A program made the translations under genes and the position numbers. The notes under the pieces were generated by a model. That model saw only the letters and a program-made list of their open reading frames with translations, searched no databases and was not told the DNA's origin. From Micractinium sp. NFX-FRZ (taxonomy: Eukaryota; Chlorophyta; Trebouxiophyceae; Chlorellales; Chlorellaceae), in NCBI GenBank assembly GCA_029339195.1, contig JAPTJF010000115.1:62001-126000 (forward strand): 64,000 nt of DNA. Direction: 5' to 3'. Below, piece by piece: positions 33,081 through 43,723 of the stretch; the first letter of the stretch is position 1; each line of letters starts with the position of its first letter.

Positions 33081-33281
33081 GCTGGCGGCGCGCTGAGCTG
33101 GCAAGCGGTTGAGCTGGCAAGCAGCGTGCGCCGCAGGCACTCGCCAAGCCCTTGCGCGGGTGCTGTGAAGAGCGCGCGCGCTGCACAGGCCCACAGCGCC
33201 GGCGCAGCCCGGCACTGCATTGCATTGCACCCAGGCCAAGGTGACTATATGACCCTCCTTTCTTCTGCTCAGTTTTCTTGC

Positions 33282-33286
33282 TGTAA
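33282..33286 (+). terminator. Candidate TGTAA poly(A) signal of RPA2
   Basis: First TGTAA, about 200 nt after the stop. Confidence 0.45.
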
Positions 33287-33351
33287 TGCAACACTCAAGT
33301 GCCGTCGCCAGAGCCAGCGAAGCTGTTCCTCATGATCCCCAGTCAGCCACT

Positions 33352-33402
33352 TGCAGTCACTCCATTACTGCAGTCACTCCATTACTGCAGTCACTCCATT
33401 AC
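33352..33402. repeat. 17-bp tandem repeat, three perfect copies
   Basis: The unit TGCAGTCACTCCATTAC is repeated three times without mismatch. It sits at the far end of the BUD23 3' flank and creates part of a TTACA (TGTAA on the other strand). Confidence 0.9.
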
Positions 33403-33403
33403 A
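33399..33403 (-). terminator. Candidate TGTAA poly(A) signal of BUD23
   Basis: Reads TGTAA on the coding strand, about 225 nt after the stop, at the edge of the 17-bp repeat. Confidence 0.4.
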
Positions 33404-33628
33404 GAAAGTGGGGAGTCAAGGTTAGATGAGAATTGGCAGGTAGAGCGGAGCAGAGAGCAGCACGGAGAAGCAGGAGAGCAAGGGAGCAGCAGAGCAAGGG
33501 AGCACCCGCAGTCAATCGTGATGGATGGGTGTAGAGAGAACAGCAAACAGCAGCAGTTGTAGCAGGGATATGTTTGAAGAGCAGGTGGCAGATGTTGAAA
33601 GGGCAGGCCCTTCCTGTTCAAGCGCTGA

Positions 33629-35668
33629 TCAGAAGCGGTCCTTCCGCTTGCGCCCCGTGTACTTGCTGTCTGGCTTGATATTTGTGTAGCCACGCGACCG
33701 CTGCTGCGACTTCTTCCGCACAATCCAGTCCCGTGCCGCTTCCTGCAGCAACCGGGAGATCATGGAAGTGCACCGGGCAGGGCGGGCCAGATGTGAGGCA
33801 GCATGCGTACGAAAGTGGAGCAGAGGTGGGGTGGGGTGACGGCACCGCCAGCCGTCACCACAACCAGCCCTCCCGCTGCTGCTGCCGGCCATTGCAACAG
33901 CAAGTCTGGGCTGGTTTGTGCCCCAGGGAAGACCCCGTGACCTGAAGAGGCACCCAAACAACAACCCACTCCATCCGTGCACACCCCTGCCCCGCCAACC
34001 CTGCCCCCGTACTCCGCCCGTCCGCGCGCCCAGCACCCACCTTGTCCCCGTGCCCGTGCTTCCGCCGCTTGGTCTTGCGGTGCCCCACATACACCTCCTC
34101 ATCGTCCTCGTCAGGGTCCTGCCCATCCATCCCCTTGGCCTGGGGCAGCGCCGCTGTACCTCCCACCATGAGCACCAGAAAGTACTTCTTGGCACGCGTA
34201 CTGCAGGCGGGGGGGAAGGAGAGCAGTGTGGGGGCAGCAGGCAGTAGGTTGGTGGGAGCAAGAGAGCAGGGCGGCAAGGGCCGGCGGCAGGGATGACGGT
34301 GGAGAGCGACCACAGCGCAGCACAGCGTAACAGCGCAGCGTCGCACCTGTGGGGAAAGTCCACCACCAGTCCGCCGCTGAAGCCGGCCCGCATGGCGGCA
34401 TTGGTCATCATCGCTGCCTGCTCCGTGTTGGCGGGGTACACCTGCACAGAGGGGTGGGAGCGGGGCGGGGTGTCAGCAAGGAGGGGTAGGAGAGCGGGAC
34501 AGGTGGGAAAGTAAGCCCGGGGTCAGAAGCTGATGCAGACACTGCTTGGCACAGCGCGGCTGCATCGCAGTTTCAAGAGCAAGCGGGAAGGCAGGCAACG
34601 AGGCAGGCAAGGCAGGGTTGGCCCCACACCTGCAGCACGGCGCGCGCCCCCTTGGCCAGGCATGAGTAGAGCGTCTCAAAGAAGCGGCGCAGCCTCTTCT
34701 TGGGCTCGTTCTTGCTGGTGTCCTGCAGGGTGGCAGAGGCGAGTAGAAAGAAGGGATGCTGTTGGCGGGGCAGGGTTAGGAGGGGGCGAAGCAGGAGGGG
34801 AAGGGGGGAAAGTCTTGTCCGGGCCATTCCCGCGGGTGTCGTGTTGGTACAGATGCGCAGGTGGATGGGGTGGGCTACCGTATGGATGGGGAGGCGTTGT
34901 CTGATTAACAGGCGTGCACGTGAGCAGCGGCCACACAGGTGGCAGTCTAGGCAAACACGTGCCAAGGGCAGGGTGTGCTGGAAGGTACACAGCCGCTGGC
35001 GGCAGCAGTGGGCAGCCTGCTACCCGGGCAGTGCCCTGCGCACACTACACCCCCGCTCACCGCATTGCAGAGCCACTGCACAGCAGAGATGCTGATGGCT
35101 CCATCCACCGTGCCCGGCCTGATGGGCAGGCCGTGCCCCAGGTCGTGCAGGCACAGGTCCCCATCCACCTCGCGTTCGGCGGCCACATCCAGCATGGCTT
35201 GGCTGATGTCCAGGCCCTGCAGCACGCCAGGTGGGGTCAGGAGGCCAGCAAAAAGGGCCAGCGGCGAGGGCAAAGAGTGAGGGGCCAGTGGCGGTGTCCC
35301 CGCTCGGCTCCCTGGGCTGCTGAACCGGGGCAGGCAGCACACAGGGCGCCTCCTCCACAGCAGCAGACATTGCACCCACTCAGCACGCGCCATGCGTGCA
35401 TCACCTGCGGCTGCGCTCATGCGGCACTCACCATCCAGATGTGCCCCTTCTCTGTGAGCGCCTCGCCGCTCAGCCCCGACCCGCAGCCCAGGTCCAGCAG
35501 CAGCTTGGGCTCGCCGTCGTCCGGCAGCGCCAACAGCTCCAGGGCGCGCTCCGTCAGCTGCGCCTGGATGTTGACAATTCGGCTGTTCTCCGTGTACTTG
35601 CGGGCCTCGTCCTCATTGTAGAAAATCTCGGGGGGCGCTGAGTTTTCGGGCCTGTCGTTGCGCCCCAT
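33629..35668 (-). CDS. BUD23: 18S rRNA (guanine-N7) methyltransferase (284 aa)
   Basis: Six exons: 35668-35432, 35216-35061, 34722-34630, 34441-34347, 34200-34041, 33742-33629. BUD23 (WBSCR22 in humans) methylates a guanine of 18S rRNA during small-subunit maturation, with TRM112 as partner. The start [20 protein letters not shown] fits the family. SAM motif I is [14 protein letters not shown], followed by [12 protein letters not shown], the family block [18 protein letters not shown] and [21 protein letters not shown], and [13 protein letters not shown]. The basic tail with [12 protein letters not shown] is the usual C-terminal signature. The length matches the family. Convergent with RPA2. 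Confidence 0.96.
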
Positions 35669-36500
35669 GGCTAGCTTGGGTCACTATGACAATGCTGAAC
35701 CCGCGTGCAGATCGGCAGAGGCTCCGGGCAGAGCGAAGGGGCGGCGGCGGTGTGTCTAGCAGCGCGCAAAGTGCTGCATGCAGCCCAGTTGGGTCGGTGA
35801 CAAGACGCTGCCCCAGAGCGCAGTGCGCTGGCGACCCGGCAAGCCGCCAATTTGCCGCGGGCGCAATGCATGCAGCGCCGCCAGGCTGGCTGGCGGCGGC
35901 GGCGGCAGCCGGCGTCCGACTTTTTACTTTAACAACTGAGAAGTAAGGCTTCCTTATGAAGTGCTGCTGTTGTAACCACACCTCCAACCCATCAGTGGCC
36001 AGCAGATCAGTGCTGTTACAGTCTTCAGTTGGGGAAGGGCAGGAGCAGGCAACATGTATTGGCACAGAAGGGAGTGGAGGAAGCAAAGAAAGCTGGCTAC
36101 TGTACACCAAGGCAGGGGAGCTAAGAAACACAAGCGGCCGGCAGGGCGCCGGGTGAGCAGGCTGGGTAGGCAGGGGCCAGCGGCAGGGGCGGCAGGGCGC
36201 AGCATAGTAGCCTGGCCAGGTGCCTGCCATTAGCGTGCCCTGCTCTCATGATGATGCCTCCCGGGTGGCCAGCAATGGGGGGGCGTGGGCTACCTAGCGG
36301 CTGCTGCACCACACGAGTAGGTGGCAGTGGCGGCGCAGAAGCAGCTGGCCAGGCCAGGGGAGGCAACAGCGGGCGGCCATGTGGCAACGAGCAGCCGCTC
36401 CCGCAGCTGCACGCGCCCGCCGCGCCTCGGCACAAATGCTTCCCACCGCTGCCGCACACGCCGAAGGAGATGGTTGTTGCGGCGGCACTGCCTGCCTGCC
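35669..36500. other. Intergenic: BUD23 promoter and SNF7 3' flank
   Basis: About 830 bp without a coding region I can support. Both flanking genes read leftward, so this is the 3' flank of SNF7 followed by the promoter of BUD23. A TTACA at 36016-36020 could be the SNF7 poly(A) signal, though distant. Confidence 0.5.
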
Positions 36501-38908
36501 TCACAACGCCATCTCCGCCTGCAGCGCCTCCAGCTCCAGCTCCTCGGGGCTCTTTGCCGGCTTGGCCGCCTGCGGCCGCGAGGTGGGCGCCGACGGCATC
36601 GCGGGCAGCGCCTCCCCGGCAATCCTGTGCCCAGGCGCAGCCCCCGCATCGATGAGCGCCTCGTCCAGCTGCGCAGCCTCCATCTCCTGCGGCGGCGGGT
36701 TGTGAAAGAGCAGGAGGCACGAATAGCATGGTGAGGGCGTTGGCCAAACTCCCCTAGCAACTCGCCCTCGTCGCTTCCCCACGCACCTCCCTGTACCCAT
36801 TCACCACCCCACACATGCCCAGATGCGTCTCGCCCACCCCCTCTACCTCAGCAGCTGTGTCGCTCTACAACAGTGTCCCCCTCCTCTGTACCCCACCAAC
36901 CAGCCAATCCTACTCTAAGCAACCAGTATGCTTACGTCGCGCCCTCCTCCCACGGCACGCCAGGCAATGGCCTGCCTGTGGCTCATCCCCCAATTTGGCA
37001 GCCTTACTAACCAACTCCAAGGGGCCCCACCCACCCACCTCCAGCTCCCCCATCAGCTCGTCCTCGTCAATGTCCGCCGCCGCGCCAATGGGCTGCGCCA
37101 TGGCATCCTGGATCTGCCGCATCTGGTCCGTCTGGTCGTTGATCTCGTCCCACACCTTGTCCACGTCGTCAATCTTCATCTCCTGCAGCAACCCGCGGGT
37201 GAGGCAAGGTGAGGAACAAGTGGGTGGGCGGCGCACGGGTGGGAGCAACGAGCAGGAGCAAGCGGAGCAGAACAGGGCCAGCGCGGGAGTGGAGAGCATC
37301 AGCAGCTGTTAGTGGCGGGGCGCCGGAGTGGCACAGGGACAGATGTGTGGGCAACCCCTGAAACAGCCAAATGCTGCGCCGCCCCGCCTCCACCAGTGCG
37401 CACCGTCATGGTCGCCTTGCCGGCGTGCGCTCCATGGCGCAGCGCGTCCACCGTCTCCACCGTGGCACGCAGGTTCTCAAGCCCCACCTGCACACACAGT
37501 ACAGGGTCGAGAAGGAGGTTGGGTACTTTGGTAGCAGCGCAGCATGTTCCGGAGCGCCCTGCAGCCCATCCTTTTGGCTCCGGGCCACATCTCTAGGCCA
37601 ATGGTCCTGCCAACCCCGCCTTCCTGCAACACCACTCTCTTGCCCACCCTGCGCACCCTGCTCCCCACCCCACTGCTCGTCCACGCATGGTTTGCTGGCA
37701 CACCCTGCTGCCCCACATTCTGGCGCCGCCGCCCTGCCCTGCCCGCACCCCCATCCTCACCTGCTGCTCGTTCACGCGCAGGATGTTGTTCTCCACCTGC
37801 TCCAGCTGCGACTCATACAGCTTCTTCTTCTTCAGGGCCATCAGCGCCGCTGCAGGGAGGAGGTGGGTGAGGTGTACAGAGGATGGATGCAGCAAAGGCC
37901 ACGGTGAAGGGGCCGTTCAGCCCCTCCCCGCGTCCCAGCAACTTGCTGACCCTCCTCCTGTGCTCTAGCTAGGTCGCCCAACATGCCCCCCTCCTGTGGC
38001 ATCCCCACAACTCCTTCTTACCCACCCCTACTCCCTGCCCCTTCATGCTACACTCCCAGTCTGTGCCCCTCCTTCCCAACGTAAACGGAGAGGCTCACCC
38101 CGCTTGTTCCCCTGCTTCAGCAGCTCCTTGGACCGCTGCAGCTCGTGGGCAATCTTCTTCTCTAGCAGGTCACGCCGCTTGGTCAGCAGCTCCTCAGTCT
38201 GCAGGACGTGACAGCACGGCGCTGCGTGAATAAAGTGTGATGCCAGCACCACTGGCAAGTAAGCAGCCCCCAGGAGAGAGAGCAGGCCCACACTGTTCCT
38301 CAGCCTGCCAGGGAGACGGATGCAGGGGGTGGTGCCAGCACCGGAAAGCAGCAAGACGGGAGTGGAGGGTGAGCAGGACAGGCAACCGCAGCAGGCACAG
38401 CAGCGCATCAGCAGCAGCGAGGCGGGCACACAGCGCCGCGCCCCTGTCGCTGCCCCCATTGGCCATGCGCTCCAACGGCCCTCGTTCCTCTCTGCCTCTG
38501 TGCCACCCCTGCCAGGCTGCCACCTCATTCCACAGCTGCCCAGCTGGTGGGCGCACCTCTCCCAGCTTCTGGATGGCATCAACAGTGGACTCTGCCGATC
38601 GCTTGGCCACCGGCGGCGGCGGCTTGCTGGAGCCAGCGCCATCGCCGCCGCCAAAGAGCTGCACAGGGATGGCAGGCAGGGAGGCGGGCAGGCAGGCAGC
38701 TAGCGTGAGTGGCATGGCGGCATGGATGCATTCTTCAAAATCAGCGGCGCTGAAGTTCGCGTAGATAGACCACGGAGGTAAGGCAGCACTGCCAGCAGAG
38801 GGGAGCTGCAAAAAGCAGCAGGGGCGGGTTGATAGGGAGGCCGAGGCTTGGCGCTGCAGGCGGCCCCGCCCAGAGCCCCATGTCCAGCCCACCGACCTTC
38901 TTGAACAT
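36501..38908 (-). CDS. SNF7: ESCRT-III subunit SNF7/VPS32/CHMP4 (238 aa)
   Basis: Seven exons: 38908-38897, 38658-38557, 38198-38099, 37849-37761, 37487-37404, 37182-37039, 36686-36501. SNF7 is the main filament-forming subunit of ESCRT-III in endosomal sorting and membrane scission. It begins MFKKLFGGG, and the first exon encodes only MFKK. Helices alpha1-alpha2 carry TEELLTKRRDLLEKKIAHEL and NKRAALMALKKKKLYE, and a later helix has DDVDKVWDEINDQTDQMRQI. The acidic C-terminal part has DIDEDELMGELEEMEAAQLD and a final LELEALQAEMAL MIM-type helix that autoinhibits the core and binds VPS4. Length is normal for the family. The 12-nt first coding exon is unusual. Confidence 0.94.
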
Positions 38909-39584
38909 CCAGGCGGGCGGCAGGGCTGCAGCTGACGCGGGCTGGCTGAAGGCCTGCTGTTTGTGCTTCCTGCAGGCGCAGTCGTGAAGGGTGCGAGCGG
39001 TCGGGGGCGGCAGTGGCGGGGGGCGGCAGTGGCAGAGGAAGCGCCTGCGGCCACTACAGCGGTGGGGGCGCTGCAGGGGCCCTTGCGGCGTCCCGAGATT
39101 CAGCGCAGCCTCAAGGGGCAGCCCCAGCAGCCAGAGGCGACGACAACAAGACACGCGGGACTGGCAGCGGACTGCCTTGGAGCCAGGAAGCTCGCGGCGT
39201 TCAACCAACATCCCGAAAGCATCAATGAAAGCTGGAGCAGCGGCCAGCGCACCTCGGTAGGCGGCTGGTGCGCGAGGGCGAAGACTGGCTCGCTTCGGGG
39301 GCCGCTCTACGTGCCCTGCTGCATAAACAACCCGGATCACTTCGAGTGAGTCTGAATGGCGCCAGGAGACTGATCTGCCGCAGTTGGAAGCTCCATCGCC
39401 ACGCGGCGCCACCTTCTAGCGGGAACGCAATGCCTGCTTGTGCCCCATTGCAGCCTCACTTCCATCCTCTACCTCAGCCAGTGGGTTGCCAGCCCATCGC
39501 ATAAAGGAGCCCGTTTCGTTGGGCCGGTCGTTTGGCGCCTGCCCGCCTCCTGCTCTTCCGCCGGCCACTCTGCAGCCTGTGCAC
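38909..39584. promoter_or_regulatory. Divergent promoter of SNF7 and the TBC gene
   Basis: 676 bp between outward-facing start codons. Short open frames on both strands lack coding features. No TATA box is convincing. Confidence 0.5.
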
Positions 39585-42500
39585 ATGGCAGGTGGCGGCT
39601 GGCAGCACCTGGCTGGCGCCGCCAAGGAGCTGGCGGGAGGGGCACGGGCGGCGCTGGGCAAGGCAGTGGTACGTGCCGCCGCCTTGCTGTGGGCGCGCTT
39701 GTGCAGTGCTGGGCACCCAGCGTGGGATTCGTTGGTGGCAGCAGCAGATGACTGGCTTTGTTATGTTCTGGCATTGGCAGCCAGCGGATCCTGCGTGTAC
39801 CGGTCATTCAGCTGTGGTACCACACTGCTGGCGGTTCCTGCGTCGGTTGTGCCCGCCAGCCACTGCTTTCCGATGGCACAGGCTGCCTGCCCCCGCCTGC
39901 ACCTGCCTCTCATGCTCTTCCCCCGCCCGCTGCAGGCGGTGACTGGCAGGGAGGTGCGGCACATTGTGGCAAGAGAGGAGTCGCCGCCGCCTCCAGCTGG
40001 CGCTGACGGGCAGCACGTGCAGGGGCCGCAGGGCGGTGCGCAGCAGGCGGAGCAGGCACAACAGGCATTGCCACCTCAGCGCGTTGAGGACGCTTACGGC
40101 TTCAGCCTAGAGGTCACGTCAGAGCAGCTGGCCATTCTAGAGCGCTGCCGTGCGCGCGAGGAGGCCGCGCGGGCGCGGTGGCAGGCGGCACCGCGCGGAG
40201 AGGGGGGCCTGCCGGCGCCCGAGGCGCTGAAAAAGCTGTGCAGAAAGGTGGGCAGGCAGGTTGGTAGTGGATGCCGCGGGAACTGCATTGGTGCTTACTA
40301 TTATCCAGGCTCTGCGGTGCAAATGCGAGCACCAAAGCAGCAGTGTGCTGTCAGCTCTCATCCGGCTGCCAGCTCAGCATTCATGCCACGATGCTGTGGA
40401 GTTGTGACACCATGCCCTCCCTCCCACCCACCCCTACCCGGACTGCTCGCCCCACCCCATGTCCCCCACCCTGCAGGGCGTGCCGCCCGACATGCGGCGC
40501 CAGGTGTGGCTGGAGATGTCTGGAGCCAACGCGCGGCGTCAGCGCCGGCCGCCGCACCACTACGCCTCAAGCGCGCTGCAGGGCCGGGACTCGCAGTATG
40601 CACACCAAATCGAGCTGGTGTGTGTGGGAGGGACCGGGGAGGGAGCAGGGAGGGGTGTGGGCTCTGCATGTGTGTTGCAGGGGTTGGCATCAGGGGCCCG
40701 CGCGTGCCCAACAGGAGCAGAGCAGTGGGGCCAGAGCGCTAGCGAGCAGGAGCGGCAACCAAGCAGCCGGTGCAGCGCAGGTGCGCAAATTGCATTTAGA
40801 ATGGCTTTGGCAACATATCCCATGTGTGCTCAGCACCCGGACATACACGGGGTCACCACCGCCCACCTCCGTGACCGCTCCCCTCCTCTGCTGTGCGCGC
40901 CGTGCATGCAGGACGTGCCGCGCACCTTCCCCAACAACGCGTGGGTGCAGAGCCAGGCGGGGCAGGGTGCGGTGCGCAACGTGCTGCTGGCGTGCGCGCA
41001 CCACAACCCGCGGGTCGGCTAGTGAGTGGCGCAGCCAGTGCTGGCCTGCCTTGCCTGCCTGCCTGCCAGCCAACAAGCCAGCCAGCACCGTGCATGCCTG
41101 GAAGGAAGGCAGAACTTTCACCAGAAACGACCAGAGGGCAAGTGGTGTGGGTTTCCGCTGCCTGCCCACAACAGGCAGCAGGAGTAAGGGCAACATTCAT
41201 CACCCTGCCCTGCCCCTGCCCGCCATTGTGCACCTGCTATTGCCACCGACTGTTGCCTCGCCGTCCGCATTGCCTCCCCCTCGCCTGCAGCTGCCAGTCC
41301 ATGAACTATCTGGCCGCCATGCTGCTGCTGGCGCTGGGGCGGGATGAGGAGGATGCCTTCTGGGTGATGGCCTCGCTCATCGATGACGACGACGACGGTG
41401 AGGGGCGGGCGGGTGGGGAGGAATGGGGTGGGACAGCGGGCTGGCGGGCAGCGCACGCTGCGGGGTGCGCATTGGTGTTGTGCGTGCTGGGCATGCATCT
41501 GGCATGCCTGAGTGAAGAAAGGAAGTCCGCGAATCACACCCTAGCACAGTGAACCGCCATGTGTGCTTGCATGCCCACACTGCCTGTGCCCCCCCACGCC
41601 TCATCTTGAAACTCGCTCACGCCTTTGCCTGCCTGCGCCCCAGGCATCCTGTACCGCGACATGTATGCCTGCGACCTGACGGGCACCCACGTCGAGATGC
41701 GCTGCCTGCGGGAGCTGGTGGGCCACAAGCTGCCGCGGCTGGGCAGCCACATGGACGCGCTGGGGTGCGACATGTCCATCCTGGCAACAGGTGGGCAAAT
41801 GATGTCACTCTGACGACAGCTTGGGGTTGAGGGAGCCAGGCCGGCACTGCAAAGCCGGCTGCCTTCCGCCCATCCCTGCCCTGCCCTAGACCCTTGTTGA
41901 TGGTTCCTTCCGCCTCTCCTGCCCTTGCACCCAGCACGCCATGTCGTGCCTCTGCGCTGTTCCCGGTGCCATCTTCACCCCGCCCCTGCATGTTTTCCTG
42001 CCCCATCTGACTTTGCGAAATCTAAGAACACTCTGCGCTGTCCCTGCCGCCTGCAGACTGGTTCCTCTGCCTGTTCTGCACCAGCCTGCCCTCTGAGACA
42101 GCGGCGCGCGTGTGGGATGCGCTGCTGAACGAGGGCACCAAGGTGGGGCCCCGCAGTCAGGGAGGGGGCTCTTGGAGGTCTGTTGCGGTTGTGCCTCGCC
42201 GCCTGGCTGGCCAGCTGGCTTGGCTTGGCAGGGGCCCACCTGGGGCTGAAGGAAGGCACCAGGGCGGTACCCCCTGGGGCAGGCTCCAAGCGGTAGCCGC
42301 TGCACCCGGCTGGCCGACCCTCCATTCCACATTCAGATCGTGCAAGTAATTCCCACCCTCTTCGTATCTGCCTTTGCCGCAGGTGCTCTTCCGCACCGCG
42401 CTGGCCCTGCTGAAGCTGCACGAGCCGCTGCTGCTGGCGCAGGACAACCCGGGGGAGCTGCTGCGCGCGGCACGACGCGTGGCCAGCGAGGCGTATGACA

Positions 42501-43129
42501 GGGACGCGCTCATGAAGGTGGGGCGGGCACACCGTGTGCTGGACGGCCTTGAAGCACTGGTGCCTGCTGCACTCCATGCCTTGTACTACATGCCTTGTAA
42601 CAGGCTCGCACCAAACTAATTGTTTCATGGAACAGTCCAACGCACGCTCCCCATCATCTGCACCTGCCCGCAGGTGGCCTTTGAGGGGGTGGGGTCTATG
42701 CCCATGGAGCGCATCAACAACTACCGGGAGCGCAAGCAGCGGGAGGTTGACAAGGAGATGGCGGCGCGGGAGACGCGGGTGAACCTGCAGGCGGCGGTGC
42801 AGCAGCAGGGCTTTGTGCTGACGGAGCACGAGGCAGCGCTGCTGGCACGGGATGCTGGCACAGCAGCAGCAGCAGCGGAGGCGGCGGCGGCGGGAGACGC
42901 GGTGGAGCGGTCTGTGGGGGGCAGCGCCAGCAGCGGCAATGGCGGAGCGGCGCCTCGGGGCAGCAGTGCGCCCGCAGGTGTGGGCGCCAACGGCCCGCGC
43001 TGGCTGCATGCCCTGGGTGAGCGGGCAAAGGACAGCATTGACCGCGGGCGCATGAGGATTGCGCACCGGCGGGGGCAGAGCCTGGGTGCCTCGGCAGCGG
43101 CGTTTGAGGGAGCGGAGTCGGCAGCATGA
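39585..43129 (+). CDS. TBC-domain Rab GTPase-activating protein (525 aa)
   Basis: Nine exons: 39585-39668, 39936-40247, 40477-40617, 40912-41021, 41291-41397, 41644-41790, 42057-42142, 42383-42517, 42674-43129. TBC proteins speed GTP hydrolysis by Rab GTPases in membrane traffic. The domain starts GVPPDMRRQVWLEMSGA (motif A). Motif B is DVPRTFPNN with the arginine finger (Arg183), and motif C, spliced in phase, reads GYCQSMNYLAAMLLL with the glutamine finger (Gln218). ILATDWFLCLF and VWDALLNEG.KVLFRTALALL follow. Both catalytic fingers are intact, so an active GAP is expected. The C-terminal 150 residues form a charged helix (NYRERKQREVDKEMAARE) and Ala/Gly/Ser-rich sequence. The target Rab cannot be told from sequence. 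Confidence 0.93.
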
Positions 43130-43723
43130 GCGTGACCCATGACCCTCAGCGGGCCTGGCGTCTGTAGCGGCCGGCTGTGTCCCGCCCCGGGTCGCCACCG
43201 CTGCCTGTTTTGCTGTCTGTTGATCTCACGTGAGCCACTGATACTGAATCACTGTTGTGGGTTGTCATCAATCCTTTTAAGCACCGAGAAAATGGGGTAT
43301 GATGCCAGACAATGCAGGCATTCCCCCTTGGCAACTTTTGACATAAATGCATGCATGACATGCCACTGATGTCTTGCATGGGCTCATAGTTTTCTGGCAA
43401 AGGCGTGGACAGAAGGAGGCCGTGAAATGGGCCTGACATGGACAGCTAGTATTGGTCTGTATACTACTGACATGTGGGATTCCAAGCGTGCCCTGGATTT
43501 GTGCAGGATGCTGATGGAAGCAATGTGTTTATCATAAGTTGCTGCCAATCTTGTTTCAATCCTCACAGGCAGGGAAGGTGGTACAGCCGGCCCCACCCCG
43601 CCTGGCACCGGTGGCTGCCCTCTGCCAGCGTGGCCAGCAGGCCCTTGCTCACCACGGGCTTTGCACTTCCTGAATTTCGGTCTCAGACCGTCACATTGAT
43701 CGGTAGGCGGGAAGGAGGGCAGC
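43130..43723. promoter_or_regulatory. TBC gene 3' flank and promoter of the E4-E2 fusion gene
   Basis: 594 bp between two genes in the same direction. No TGTAA close to the TBC stop and no coding region found. Confidence 0.45.

Larger units (their letters stand above)
33081..33628. other. Convergent 3' flanks of RPA2 and BUD23
   Basis: No gene seen. It contains TGTAA at 33282-33286 (RPA2), TTACA at 33399-33403 (BUD23), and a three-copy 17-bp repeat that overlaps the latter. Confidence 0.55.
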
